From Mesorhizobium sp. L-8-3 (GTDB taxonomy: Bacteria > Pseudomonadota > Alphaproteobacteria > Rhizobiales > Rhizobiaceae), in assembly GCF_016756615.1 (NCBI RefSeq), contig NZ_AP023262.1, forward strand, positions 6,015,501 to 6,079,500: 64,000 nt of DNA. Reading direction: 5' to 3'. Of the stretch, positions 42,387 to 51,658 are shown one piece after another. The position numbers were made by a program, and so were the translations under genes. The notes under the pieces are model-generated. The model worked only from the letters and a program-made list of their open reading frames with translations. It did no database searches and was not told the DNA's origin. The first letter of the stretch is position 1. Each line of letters starts with the position of its first letter.

Positions 42387-44468
42387 ATGGCCTCCATGGG
42401 GCAAGGGAAATCGGTTTGCAGCGTGGTCGCGGCAGCGTTTGTCGCGTTGGCGGCGGGATCTACCCAGGCCGATCCCGGCCCCGTATCCCCGCCACTGCCC
42501 CAGCCTCGACCTCAGGCAGGCGAGATCGATGGAGGTACGACCACATCCGTCCGCGCCGGCGGCTTCGTGGCCGACGGCGAAGTCCATTCCGATAGCGTCG
42601 ACAGCCTGAAGGACGGCCTCGACGCACTGTCCGCCAAGGACATCGGCCGGGCCCGCGCCGTTCGCGACAGCCTTCCGGAACGGTCGCTCGACCGTCATAT
42701 CATCACCTGGGCGATTGCGCTGAGCGGCAACGACACGGTGCCGAGCGCCGAGATCGCCGAGGCCATCCGTGAGTTGCCCGGCTGGCCAGGCCTCGCGACA
42801 CTGCGCCGGAACGGCGAGCGCGCCATGTTCCGGGAACAGCCCTCGCCCATCGCAGTGATCCTGGGCCTCGGCGCCGCCCCGCCCCTCACCCCCGAAGGCA
42901 CGATCCTGCTCGCCCGCGCCTACATCGCGCGGGGCGACCGGGACAAGGCCCTCGCCGCGCTTTCCCCGTTCTGGCGGACGGAGAGGCTCGAAGCCAGGGA
43001 CGAGGCGGCCATCATCGCCGAATTCGGTACGCTCCTGCCGACCGCCGATCACCGCGAGCGCATGGAGAAGATGCTTTACCTCGAGCGCGCCGCCGCGGCG
43101 GGGCGGGTCGCGGCACTCGCCGGCGCATTCCCCTTGTGGAAAGCCTGGAGCGCGGTCAATCGTGGCGACGGCAATGCCGGCAAGCTGCTCGAAGCCGTCC
43201 CTGCCGCGCAGAGGTCGGCCGGCTACCTCTTTGCCCGGACAAGGTATCTGCGTCGCGCGGAAAAATTCTCCGAAGCCGCCGCGATCATGTCCCTGGCGCC
43301 GCGCGACGGTGGCACGCTGATCGACCCCGACGCCTGGTGGACGGAACGGCGAGTGCTGTCGCGTGAGCTGATCGACGCCGGCGCTCCGGAAAGCGCCTAC
43401 AAGGTGGCCGCGGAACATTCGGCAAAGAGCCCCGTCAATGCTGCCGAGGCCGAGTTCCATGCCGGATGGTATGCGTTGCGCTATCTCGGCGATCCCAAGA
43501 CCGCGGCCGTGCATTTCGCTCGCATCGCGGAGATCGCCAGCGGTCCGATCTCGCTGTCGCGTGCCTATTACTGGCTGGGCCGAGCCGCCGAGGCGGGCGG
43601 GCCGGGCGACGCCGAAGGCTATTTCGAGAAAGCGGCCGTCTACGGCACATGTTTCTACGGCCAGCTTGCCGCACAACGGATCGGACGCGCGGCGATAGCC
43701 ATAGGCCATCCGCAGCCGTCGGTCACGGAGGGGCAGGACTTCGCGCGGCGTGAAGCCGTCCACGCCATCCGGCGGCTGGAACAGGCGGGCCATGCGGCGC
43801 GCGCGGAGATCCTCTATCGCGACCTCGCCGAACAGTTGACGAGCCCGGGCGAACTGGCGCTGCTGGCGGCGATGGCCGAGAAGCGCGACAATCATTTCCT
43901 CGGACTCCGCGTGGCCAAGATCGCGATCGCGCGCGGCCTCGACATCGGCGCCCTGTCGCACCCCGTCGGCGTCATACCTGCGACGGCCGACATATCGAGC
44001 GCGGGAAAGGCGCTCGCCTATGCGGTGGCGCGGCAGGAGAGCGAGTTCAATGTCGGCGCCGTCTCACGAGCCGGTGCGCGTGGCCTGCTCCAGCTCATGC
44101 CCGGCACCGCCAGGGATATCGCCAAGCGCAACGGCCTGCCCTTCTCTCAATCCCGCCTCACCACGGACGCCGGCTACAATGCGACGCTGGGAGCAGCGTT
44201 CCTCGGCGAGCAGCTCGGCCGTTTCAAGGGATCCTATGTGCTGACTTTCGCAGGCTACAATGCCGGTCCCCGCCGTGCCCGGCAGTGGATCAGCCGTTAC
44301 GGAGACCCCCGCGGCGAGGATCTCGATACCGTCGTCGACTGGATCGAACGGATACCGTTTTCCGAGACACGCAGTTATGTGCAGCGCGTGATGGAGAACT
44401 ACCAGGTCTACAAGAAGCGCCTTTCCGGCCGTTTCGACATCGCCGCAGATCTCGTAAGCGGCCGCTGA
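42387..44468 (+). CDS. Soluble lytic murein transglycosylase
   Basis: The 693-residue protein (start MASMGQGKS at 42387, gagg upstream) has a signal-like segment (VCSVVAAAFVALAAGSTQA). A long helical superhelix (residues about 80-500, Slt70 U/L domains) follows, then a C-terminal SLT domain. Catalytic Glu is in AYAVARQESEFNVGAVSRAG, with GARGLLQLMPGTARDIAKR and LTFAGYNAGPRRARQW. It cleaves murein with 1,6-anhydro formation. In rhizobia such a gene often lies opposite dapA, but here the MscS and formylglycine enzyme genes intervene. Confidence 0.92.
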   Translation: MASMGQGKSVCSVVAAAFVALAAGSTQADPGPVSPPLPQPRPQAGEIDGGTTTSVRAGGFVADGEVHSDSVDSLKDGLDALSAKDIGRARAVRDSLPERSLDRHIITWAIALSGNDTVPSAEIAEAIRELPGWPGLATLRRNGERAMFREQPSPIAVILGLGAAPPLTPEGTILLARAYIARGDRDKALAALSPFWRTERLEARDEAAIIAEFGTLLPTADHRERMEKMLYLERAAAAGRVAALAGAFPLWKAWSAVNRGDGNAGKLLEAVPAAQRSAGYLFARTRYLRRAEKFSEAAAIMSLAPRDGGTLIDPDAWWTERRVLSRELIDAGAPESAYKVAAEHSAKSPVNAAEAEFHAGWYALRYLGDPKTAAVHFARIAEIASGPISLSRAYYWLGRAAEAGGPGDAEGYFEKAAVYGTCFYGQLAAQRIGRAAIAIGHPQPSVTEGQDFARREAVHAIRRLEQAGHAARAEILYRDLAEQLTSPGELALLAAMAEKRDNHFLGLRVAKIAIARGLDIGALSHPVGVIPATADISSAGKALAYAVARQESEFNVGAVSRAGARGLLQLMPGTARDIAKRNGLPFSQSRLTTDAGYNATLGAAFLGEQLGRFKGSYVLTFAGYNAGPRRARQWISRYGDPRGEDLDTVVDWIERIPFSETRSYVQRVMENYQVYKKRLSGRFDIAADLVSGR

Positions 44469-44616
44469 CGAGAGGCGCCGTGCGCCGATCAGATCGAGCG
44501 CCCCTTCCGCTTCGTATCGATTGCCCCGGCCGGCCGGGTCAGGCCGGGCGCATTGCGTATATGCGCCCGCTGCGGATAGGTTCGGTCCGAAAATCGTTTC
44601 GACGGGAAGGTGTTTC

Positions 44617-45513
44617 ATGGAAGCGGCCGACGGGTTCTCGGACTTCTACTATTCGTCTCAGGACGGGCTGAGGCTCCATGCCCGCATCTATGGCGAGGCC
44701 AGTCCCGGTACCCTTCCCGTCATCTGTCTCGCCGGCCTTACCCGCAACGCTCGCGACTTCCATGAACTGGCGCTGTTTCTGGCGCATCACCCCAAGTCTC
44801 CTCGGCGCGTCATCGCCTTCGACTATCGAGGTCGCGGCCTTTCGGAAAATGACCGTGACTGGCGCAACTATGACGTCATGGTCGAGGCCGGGGATATCCT
44901 GGCGGGCCTGACCGCACTCGGCGTCGCGCACGGCGCCTTCATCGGCACCTCTCGTGGCGGGCTGATCATCCATGTTCTGGCAGCGATACGGCCGGCGGCG
45001 TTGAAAGCCGCCGTCCTCAACGACATCGGGCCGGCCGTCGAGGGTGCGGGACTCGCGCAGATCCGCGCCTATCTGGAGCGCGCGCCCAAGCCCAGGGACT
45101 TTACCGAGGCCGTCGCCATACAGCGCATGGCGATGGGGCAGAGCTTTTCGGCCCTGGAGGAAGCAGACTGGGAGAGACTCGTTCGAGCCTTCTATCGCGA
45201 CGAGGACGGCGTGCCCGTCCCCGATTTCGATCCCGGCCTGCTCAAGACCCTGAACGGCGTCGACCTCGGCCAGCCCCTGCCGACCTTCTGGCCGCAATTC
45301 GCCGGGCTCGCAGCGATCCCCATGCTGGCGATCCGAGGCGCCAACTCGATGCTGCTTTCGGCCGAAACGCTCGAAGAAATGGGCCGGCGTCACCCTGATA
45401 TCGAAACGGTGACAGTCGCCGGACAGGGCCACGCGCCGCTTCTCGAAACCGCCGGGCTGCCAGACAGGATTGCGTCGTTTCTCAGCCGCGCCGAGAAGAA
45501 GGCGACAGGCTGA
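44617..45513 (+). CDS. Alpha/beta hydrolase
   Basis: The 298-residue protein has the alpha/beta hydrolase fold with LPVICLAGLTRNARDFHEL (oxyanion region) and FDYRGRGLSENDRDWRNYD. The nucleophile Ser is in GAFIGTSRGGLIIHVLAA and the late His in VTVAGQGHAPLLETAG. The start at 44617 has gggaagg upstream. It follows the lytic transglycosylase by 148 bp. Substrate is unknown; esterases or haloalkane-dehalogenase-like relatives are possible. Confidence 0.88.
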   Translation: MEAADGFSDFYYSSQDGLRLHARIYGEASPGTLPVICLAGLTRNARDFHELALFLAHHPKSPRRVIAFDYRGRGLSENDRDWRNYDVMVEAGDILAGLTALGVAHGAFIGTSRGGLIIHVLAAIRPAALKAAVLNDIGPAVEGAGLAQIRAYLERAPKPRDFTEAVAIQRMAMGQSFSALEEADWERLVRAFYRDEDGVPVPDFDPGLLKTLNGVDLGQPLPTFWPQFAGLAAIPMLAIRGANSMLLSAETLEEMGRRHPDIETVTVAGQGHAPLLETAGLPDRIASFLSRAEKKATG

Positions 45514-45528
45514 GCCCGAGCTTCCCGC

Positions 45529-45840
45529 CTACAGCGTGTCGCGTGAAAACGGATTCCACAGTGCACGACAGAATGGTTGAGGAAGTCACGTAGGGCGGCG
45601 CATCTGCACCCCCCTCTGTCCTGCCGGACATCTCCCCCTCAAGGGGGGAGATTGGCCGTCATCCATCACGGCGCCGGGTTCTGCAACGTAGGTGATTGGC
45701 GAAACACAGGCGGCCAGCCAATCTCCCCCCTTGAGGGGGAGCTGTCCGGCAGGACAGAGGGGGGTGGCGCGCCGTCCCTAACAAGGTGTCCTCAACCACT
45801 CTGTCGTGTACCGTGAACGGATTCACACAACACGCCGTAG
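45529..45840. repeat. 312-bp nested inverted-repeat element
   Basis: The ends are inverted: ctacagcgtgtcgcgtgaa at 45529 and ttcacacaacacgccgtag at 45840. Inside are inverted arms of about 60-100 bp with cacgacagaatggttgagg on the left and cctcaaccactctgtcgtg on the right. Each arm carries a C-run/G-run stem (ccccctcaaggggg) and ctgtcctgccggac. No open frame lies in it. The structure is that of a MITE-like or dispersed rhizobial repeat between two unrelated genes. Confidence 0.8.
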
Positions 45841-45854
45841 ATCTTTGGTTTGAC

Positions 45855-45899
45855 GCACGTCTTTGTCCCGGAACCGGTACCCACTTTCGGGAGACATGC
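45855..45899. repeat. 45-bp imperfect palindromic repeat
   Basis: The sequence from gcacgtctttgtcccggaa to tcgggagacatgc folds as an imperfect hairpin. It resembles a second dispersed rhizobial repeat, placed directly after the larger inverted element. Confidence 0.5.
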
Positions 45900-46135
45900 C
45901 TTAGCGCATCAGCGATTTCGGGACGCAGCAAGATCGCGGGCTGGAAATGCCGAAGCGTCCTAGGCGTGCGCAAAGGCCCGCGGCATTCGATATCGGGAAA
46001 ATGCGCGGCAAGCCTCCAGGTTCGGGACGTGCCAAGAGGATCGGGGCCTCAGTGCACGGTGCTTTGAAACCTGCTGGCATAGGCTTTGCCGAGTGCTCGG
46101 CGGCGATGTTCAATATCGCGGCGCCCAGAGACAAC

Positions 46136-46163
46136 AAAACCCGGCGATTGCTCGCCGGGTTTT
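46136..46163 (-). terminator. Rho-independent terminator of the porin gene
   Basis: A perfect 12-bp stem (46136-46147 and 46152-46163), loop ttgc, ends on the minus strand in TTTTGTTGTC. It lies 23 bp beyond the porin stop. Confidence 0.88.
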
Positions 46164-46185
46164 GCCTGACCAGTCGGATGACTGA

Positions 46186-47397
46186 TTAGAAGTAACGGGT
46201 GAAACGAAGGAAGCCCGAGTAGGTGGCGTCGAGATCGTCAACCTGATCGTAGTGCAGTTCCGGACGGATCTCGAAGTTCGTGACCGGGGTCCAGACAGCC
46301 GACAGTTCCATGCCCCAGGCGTTGACGTTGTCGCCATCGGCATTGACCAGCTTGTCGCTGGTGCCAGCAGCGTACAGATCGCTGAAGTACTGACCGGCGA
46401 TCGACACGCCGAGAGTCTCAGAGAACTGCTGGTTGTACGAAGCCAGGATCGACCACTCAGGCGCAACGCCGAGCGCAGAGCCCGAGCTGAAGCGGGTATC
46501 GCTGTCCGCGTAGAAGGCGAACAGGCGGAGCGACGAGCCGGGCGAATTCGGCACGTTGATCTGCGCCGCGAGTGCCGCACCCCAGCCGCTCTCTTGATCC
46601 ACACCCGCAACGTCGACGGTGTCGGTGATGTCGTCTTCCCAACCGAAGCGAGCCCAGACCGAACCCCAGCCCTGGTTCACGCCGACCTTGGCGACGATAT
46701 CAGGGATGTAGCCGTCGCCCTGCAGCGCGTCGTCTTCGAGAGACAGCGTGCCGAACCAGCCGTTGCCGCCGAAGAAGGTGTAGGACATCTGGTGACGCTG
46801 GGCGTAGCCGTAGTACATGCCGCCCCAAGAGTGCGAACCGAAGTTCGTCGCACCACCGCGGAACGAAGCCGCCCACGCCGATTCGGTGTAACCGGCCTGG
46901 AAGCCGCCGAGAGCGAGCCAGCCCTGGTCGACCGCAACCGGGCCGTCGTTGAACGGAGCGCCGATCAGCGCGCCGCCGGGACCGCGGGTGAGACCGCCCC
47001 AGTCAGCCTGGAGACGGATCATGCCGCGCAGCGTGCCCCACTCGGTCTCCGAACGGGATTCGATGTTCACGCGAGCACGGGTCGACTTGTACCAGCCTTC
47101 GCCGGCCCGACCGCCGATATAAGGAGGCGTGTCGTTGCTGACGTCGGTCGGAACGCCATCAACGATCTGGATGTCCGGCTCGTAGTTGTTGGTGCCGAGC
47201 TGGTACCAGACATAACCGCTGATCGAAAGGCAGGTCTCGGTGCCGGGGATGTAGAAGAAGCCTGCGCCGTACGTGTCGCAAACGCGGACGTATTCGACCG
47301 GCTCCGGTTCCGCCACGACGACCGCGTCAGCAGCGCGAGCGCCGCTGACTGCGACCAGTGCCGCAGCCGAGCCGAGAAGAAGGCTCTTGATGTTCAT
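46186..47397 (-). CDS. Porin (RopA/Omp2-like, alphaproteobacterial type)
   Basis: The 403-residue protein begins with a signal peptide (MNIKSLLLGSAAALVAVSG then ARAADAV, cut after about residue 28). Near the mature N-terminus, VCDTYGAGFFYIPGTETCLS holds the paired cysteines of Porin_2 proteins. Alternating beta strands fill the rest, ending GFLRFTRYF with terminal Phe. The start at 47397 has a strong site (ggagg). It has a terminator at 46136. It should form a trimeric outer-membrane channel for small solutes. Confidence 0.93.
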   Translation of the reverse strand: MNIKSLLLGSAAALVAVSGARAADAVVVAEPEPVEYVRVCDTYGAGFFYIPGTETCLSISGYVWYQLGTNNYEPDIQIVDGVPTDVSNDTPPYIGGRAGEGWYKSTRARVNIESRSETEWGTLRGMIRLQADWGGLTRGPGGALIGAPFNDGPVAVDQGWLALGGFQAGYTESAWAASFRGGATNFGSHSWGGMYYGYAQRHQMSYTFFGGNGWFGTLSLEDDALQGDGYIPDIVAKVGVNQGWGSVWARFGWEDDITDTVDVAGVDQESGWGAALAAQINVPNSPGSSLRLFAFYADSDTRFSSGSALGVAPEWSILASYNQQFSETLGVSIAGQYFSDLYAAGTSDKLVNADGDNVNAWGMELSAVWTPVTNFEIRPELHYDQVDDLDATYSGFLRFTRYF

Positions 47398-47833
47398 TTT
47401 CTGACCTCCAGTCAAAGTTTAAAAACGGGTCTGGGTTCTTTTGCTGAAGGACAGCGTTCCCTGCCCCATCCCCAATCTGAAAACGAAGCGATTTCGCGCC
47501 CCCTTTCCAAGACCGACATTACCGATGGCGGCGCGCCGTTCAACAATCATCGCGAGCCGCGCCCGCCCTTTCCCGCTCTATCCCGATGCCCTGTTGCACA
47601 AATGACACGATTTGAGCCCCTCCCGTAAGAGACGATTAACCAAGGCGCCCGGAGAGAGGCGGACGACCGCATCGAATTCGGAGCGCGGGGGCCCCTTGCC
47701 ACGAATCGAACGCGGGCGATTCGGCGGCATGCGCCGAATCCGGCCAGGCTCATCCTGGTCGTTCCATGCGCCCGACTGCCTGCCCTTTTTGGCAGCGCAC
47801 CTTATATTTTACGTGACCAGGCGTCCCGGCAGG
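47398..47833. other. Porin upstream region before the tRNA
   Basis: This 436-bp stretch has no gene supported by sequence. It contains the leader and promoter of the minus-strand porin. An AT-rich patch at 47795-47815 (accttatattttacgtg) is present near the tRNA side. Confidence 0.4.
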
Positions 47834-47861
47834 TTGATTGTGGCCCGGCTTTTCTTTATCC
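47834..47861 (+). promoter_or_regulatory. Candidate promoter of the tRNA-Ser gene
   Basis: TTGATT (47834-47839) and TTATCC (47856-47861) are separated by 16 bases and lie 12 bases before the tRNA 5' end. This is the expected spacing of a housekeeping promoter, but the hexamers are imperfect. Confidence 0.4.
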
Positions 47862-47872
47862 AGCGCTTCACC

Positions 47873-47963
47873 GGAGAGGTGGCCGAGTGGTCGAAGGCGC
47901 TCCCCTGCTAAGGGAGTAGAGGTCAAAAGCTTCTCGTGGGTTCGAATCCCATCCTCTCCGCCA
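47873..47963 (+). tRNA. tRNA-Ser (anticodon GCT)
   Basis: The acceptor stem ggagagg (47873-47879) pairs with cctctcc (47953-47959), followed by G and an encoded CCA. The D arm contains gccgagtggtcgaaggc, the anticodon stem-loop ctcccctgctaagggag has GCT as anticodon, and a long variable arm identifies a class II Ser tRNA. The T arm gtgggttcgaatcccat is canonical. It decodes AGC/AGU codons. Confidence 0.97.
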
Positions 47964-47994
47964 TCCTGCTTCGCGCTGACGCGCTTCGCAGGAT
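47963..47994 (+). terminator. Hairpin after the tRNA-Ser gene
   Basis: atcctgc and gcaggat pair (47963-47969 with 47988-47994), with an inner gcgc/gcgc stem. There is no T tract. It starts at the CCA end and may aid transcript end formation. Confidence 0.4.
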
Positions 47995-48233
47995 TGGCAC
48001 ACAGCCCTAATTCGAAGCGGGATGTCCTAGGGAGCTTCGCGCGCAGTACGGGGCCGCGCACGATTGGCGTCCAGGCGGACAAGTCACAGGTCATCGCAAC
48101 GCCTGTTGCCTTCGCGGTCTTTGCTTGATGGCCATGCTGTGCGCGCGGATAAATTCGCGGGCTTGAGACCAACTCCGGGCATTGCATCAACCTGGAACCC
48201 GGCGGTTGCCCAGCCGGCTACCATTTGTCCAAA

Positions 48234-49637
48234 TCAGGTACGGCCGTAGCGATCCTCAAACCGAACGATGTCGTCCTCGCCGAGGTATGAACCCGATTGG
48301 ACCTCGATGAGTTCCAATGGGATCTTGCCTGGGTTCTCCAGCGCATGAATCTCCCCCAAAGGAATATAAGTCGACTGATTCTCCGTCAGGAGTATGGTTT
48401 CCTTTCCCTTGTGAACCACGGCGGTCCCGCGCACCACGACCCAGTGCTCGGCACGGTGGTGGTGCATCTGGACCGACAGTTTCGCGCCCGGCTTCACGGT
48501 GATGCGCTTCACCTGATCGCGCTCACCGAAGTCGATCGAATCGTAATGCCCCCACGGGCGATAGACGGTTCGATGGTTCACGTGTTCGTGGCGACCGGCC
48601 TTCTTCATCCGATCGACGATTTCCTTGACATGCTGAACATGATCCCGATGCGCTACGAGCACTGCATCCTTGGTTTCTACCACAACGAGATCTTCGACGC
48701 CCACGAGCGCGACGAGCTTGCCCTCGGTACGCGCGAACGTGTTCTTCGTCGCGACGGCCATGACGTCGCCTCGAAATACGTTACCGTTCTCGTCGTGATC
48801 CTGCACCGCCCACAATGCCGACCAGGAGCCGACATCGCTCCAGCGGGCATCCAGCGGAACCACTACCGCATCCGTGGTCCTTTCCATCACGGCATAGTCG
48901 ACGGAGACATCGGGAGAGGACATGAACGCCGTCGCGTCGACACGCACGAACTGATTGTCGGCTTTGGTCTCCGCGAGCGCGCGGCTGCAGGCCTCCGCGA
49001 TGGCCGGCTCATACCGCTGCAGTTCCTCCAGGTATCGGCCGGCCCGAAACATGAACATGCCGCTGTTCCAGTAGTATTCGCCGGAAGCAACGTAGCGTTC
49101 GGCGGTGGCACGATCAGGCTTCTCTTCGAAGCTGGCCACTGCAAAGCCACCCTCGATATCGTCGCCGCGTTTTATGTAGCCATATCCCGTCTCGGGACCG
49201 GCGGGGACTATGCCGAAGGTGACAAGTCTGCCTTGCGCGGCCAAGGAGGCCGCGAGTTTGACGGCGGCATGGAATGGCTCGACATCCTGGATATGATGAT
49301 CCGCGGCCAGCACCAGAAGCAGGGCATCTTCATCCTGGCGCAAAGCATGCAAGGCCGCGAGCGCGATGGCAGGCGCCGTATTGCGCGCAACGGGTTCCAA
49401 CAGGATGGTCGTTTCCTCGAAGCCGAGTTGGCGCATCTGTTCGGCCGCGACGAAGCGTTGCTCCTCATTGCAGATCAACAAGGGATCAAGCGCGTCGAGC
49501 CCGGCCATCCTCGCAACGGTCTCCTGCAGCAGGGTACGCTCCCCAGTCAGGGCATGGAATTGTTTTGGGTATAGCTGGCGCGAAAGCGGCCAAAGCCTTG
49601 TGCCGGAGCCACCGGCGAGCACCACAGGTAAAAACAT
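48234..49637 (-). CDS. manC: Mannose-1-phosphate guanylyltransferase / mannose-6-phosphate isomerase
   Basis: The 467-residue bifunctional protein has the nucleotidyltransferase motif VVLAGGSGTRLWPLSRQLYP at its N-terminus and FEEKPDRATAERYV in the GMP domain. The C-terminal cupin isomerase domain contains RPWGHYDSIDFGERDQVKRI and the metal-binding QMHHHRAEHWVVVRGTA. It makes GDP-mannose and can interconvert fructose-6-P and mannose-6-P. The ATG at 49637 has aaggag seven bases upstream; a TTG 3 bases earlier is less likely. It supplies Gmd and Fcl. Confidence 0.94.
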   Translation of the reverse strand: MFLPVVLAGGSGTRLWPLSRQLYPKQFHALTGERTLLQETVARMAGLDALDPLLICNEEQRFVAAEQMRQLGFEETTILLEPVARNTAPAIALAALHALRQDEDALLLVLAADHHIQDVEPFHAAVKLAASLAAQGRLVTFGIVPAGPETGYGYIKRGDDIEGGFAVASFEEKPDRATAERYVASGEYYWNSGMFMFRAGRYLEELQRYEPAIAEACSRALAETKADNQFVRVDATAFMSSPDVSVDYAVMERTTDAVVVPLDARWSDVGSWSALWAVQDHDENGNVFRGDVMAVATKNTFARTEGKLVALVGVEDLVVVETKDAVLVAHRDHVQHVKEIVDRMKKAGRHEHVNHRTVYRPWGHYDSIDFGERDQVKRITVKPGAKLSVQMHHHRAEHWVVVRGTAVVHKGKETILLTENQSTYIPLGEIHALENPGKIPLELIEVQSGSYLGEDDIVRFEDRYGRT

Positions 49638-49701
49638 CAACGCGCTCCTTCACTTTCGCTCCGCTATGGTCGTGGCGGCTCACATCGCGACATTCCGCTA
49701 T

Positions 49702-50580
49702 CTACCACCCCGATGCCTGGCCGCGGTAGCGACGATGAAGCGACAGGCCGCGGTACCAATCGCCCGGCATCGGATGATCGGCGATCGCGGCAGCGATGGT
49801 CGCGGTCGCAGCACCCCAGTCGCCGGTAAAGAATTCGGCTCGCGCCAACGCCAACCTCGTAGACGCCGCATAGGCTTCGACCACCTCTTCCCTATTGGCA
49901 TCCAACCGGGCAGCGCGCAGATACGAAACGAGCTTGAGATTGGCCTCGTGAACGGACCGGTAAGATTTCCACGTGCCTCCCATCGTACGCGAGGCCGGGT
50001 GTGCCTGGTAGCAGTAGACTGCCTTTGGGAGAGCCGTCCGTTTCCCGGCAAGATCGAGCAAACGAAGCATCATCTCTCGATCAGCCCCCAGACCGAGCCC
50101 CGGCACGAAGGGACCTGCCGTTCTGAGGAGCCCCATGCTGACGATGCGACAATTGATGTTGGGTACGCCAAACAGCAACGAATTGAAGTCGAATCTGACG
50201 TCATGGTGTGTACTCTTCCAGATAACCTTGCCGCCCGCCACAGTCTGCACCTCGCCCGTTGCCATGTCGGCTGCGCTGCCGCGCGCGAGGCTGGCAAGCT
50301 CGACGATATCGGGACAAAGTATGTCATCCGAATTCAGCCACACGGCATAATCCCCACGGGCCGCCGCCAACGCCTTGTTGAGACCCTCATAGAGCGAGGA
50401 GTCGGGTCCCTCCAGCAGGCTGACGCCGGCCGTCCGCAGGTAGTTGACGGTGCCGTCAGTGGATCCGCCATCAGCAACGACGATCTCGTAGGGCGTACCG
50501 GCGAGAGCAGCCATTGCCGAATCGATCGCGGCCACAATATGCGGCATCGCGTTCAGGCAAGGCATTACAACGCTCAGCAT
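49702..50580 (-). CDS. Family 2 glycosyltransferase
   Basis: The 292-residue protein begins MLSVVMPCLNAMPHIVAAID, with EIVVADGGSTDGTVNYL and LNSDDILCPDIVELA, the GT-A fold and DXD-like metal site of GT2 enzymes. It probably adds a sugar to a lipid-linked surface glycan. The frame is open further upstream but homology begins at MLSVV. It lies between manC and fcl on the same strand, so it may transfer a GDP-sugar made by these enzymes; this is inference. Confidence 0.88.
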   Translation of the reverse strand: MLSVVMPCLNAMPHIVAAIDSAMAALAGTPYEIVVADGGSTDGTVNYLRTAGVSLLEGPDSSLYEGLNKALAAARGDYAVWLNSDDILCPDIVELASLARGSAADMATGEVQTVAGGKVIWKSTHHDVRFDFNSLLFGVPNINCRIVSMGLLRTAGPFVPGLGLGADREMMLRLLDLAGKRTALPKAVYCYQAHPASRTMGGTWKSYRSVHEANLKLVSYLRAARLDANREEVVEAYAASTRLALARAEFFTGDWGAATATIAAAIADHPMPGDWYRGLSLHRRYRGQASGW

Positions 50581-50670
50581 TGATCTACCGGCCAAGGAAT
50601 TGACGGACCAGAACCCGACATGCGTCCGGACACAAGGCGTGCGACCGCCCCGCAAGGTCAGCGAGGTGGA

Positions 50671-51639
50671 TCAGGCCACCCTCAAACGGGCGTCGCCCTT
50701 GTCGATATGCTCTTTGAACCATTGATAGGTATGTTCAAGCCCGGACCGAAGGTCGTATTTCGGACGCCAACCGCTGGCAAAAAGCGTTGATACGTCCATC
50801 AGCTTGCGCGGCGTGCCGTCAGGCTTGGTGGGATCGTTTCGGATTTCACCTGAAAAGCCCACGACCGATGCAACCATACGCGCGAGATCGATGATCGGAA
50901 GGTCTTCGCCGGAGCCGACATTGACATGGCCATCGCCCGAATAGTTCTTCAAAAGATAAACCATCGCGTCGGCGGCGTCGTCGACATGCAAGAATTCGCG
51001 CATCGGCTTGCCCGACCCCCAGATGGTCAGCGAGGTGTTCCCAGCGAGTTTTGCCTCATGCGCCTTGCGCATCAGCGCGGGAATCACATGGCTCTTCTCC
51101 AGGTCGAAATTGTCGCCCGGCCCGTAGAGGTTGGTCGGCATGGCGGAGATGTAGTCGACGCCATGCTGGTGACGATAGGCCTGACAGAGTTTCAGCCCGG
51201 CGATCTTGGCGATGGCGTACCATTCGTTCGTCGGCTCGAGCGAGCCGGTCAGCAAAGCGTCCTCCGCTATCGGCTGAGGCGCGAACTTCGGATAGATGCA
51301 GGAAGAACCGAGAAAGATCAGCTTGCCCACCTCGCAACGGAAGGCAGCCTCGATCACATTCGTCTCGATGACCAGATTGTCATAGAGGAAATCAGCGGGA
51401 AATCTGTCGTTGGCGAGAATCCCGCCGACCTTGGCCGCGGCGAGCACCACCGCGTCGGGCCTGTGATCGGCCATCCATCGACGAACGGCCTGCTGGTCAC
51501 GAAGGTCGAGTTCGTCGCGCGCAGCGGTCAGCGCCTGGCAATCCTCCGACGCCAACCTGCGTACGATCGCCGAGCCCACCATGCCGCGATGACCGGCGAC
51601 GAAAACGCGCTTGCCCGCCAAAGAGTAGCTTGCCGCCAT
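50671..51639 (-). CDS. fcl: GDP-L-fucose synthase
   Basis: The 322-residue SDR protein has the NAD-binding VFVAGHRGMVGSAIVRRL and the catalytic LGSSCIYP and NEWYAIAKIAGL (YxxxK), plus MPTNLYGPGDNFD. It does the epimerase/reductase step from GDP-4-keto-6-deoxy-D-mannose to GDP-L-fucose. It is 19 bp downstream of gmd on the same strand. Confidence 0.95.
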   Translation of the reverse strand: MAASYSLAGKRVFVAGHRGMVGSAIVRRLASEDCQALTAARDELDLRDQQAVRRWMADHRPDAVVLAAAKVGGILANDRFPADFLYDNLVIETNVIEAAFRCEVGKLIFLGSSCIYPKFAPQPIAEDALLTGSLEPTNEWYAIAKIAGLKLCQAYRHQHGVDYISAMPTNLYGPGDNFDLEKSHVIPALMRKAHEAKLAGNTSLTIWGSGKPMREFLHVDDAADAMVYLLKNYSGDGHVNVGSGEDLPIIDLARMVASVVGFSGEIRNDPTKPDGTPRKLMDVSTLFASGWRPKYDLRSGLEHTYQWFKEHIDKGDARLRVA

Positions 51640-51658
51640 TTCCTGCTCCCTCGCCTTG

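Noticed and set aside
42276..43961. Minus-strand frame of 561 codons opposite the lytic transglycosylase
   Set aside because: The transglycosylase frame has catalytic motifs and a signal peptide, whereas this frame has none.
44560..44616. Further copy of the 23555-type repeat before the hydrolase gene
   Set aside because: It shares only a short ccgaaaatcg block and lacks the outer stem, so similarity may be chance.
45600..45780. CRISPR-like array
   Set aside because: The repeats are inverted, not regularly spaced direct repeats with spacers, and no cas gene is near.
45529..45840. Insertion sequence with transposase
   Set aside because: Inverted ends are present, but there is no open frame for a transposase within 312 bp; it is at most a non-autonomous element.
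47873..48233. tRNA-Ser as attachment site of an integrated island
   Set aside because: No integrase gene and no repeat of the tRNA 3' end were seen in the window, although the nearby polysaccharide locus could still be acquired by homologous exchange.
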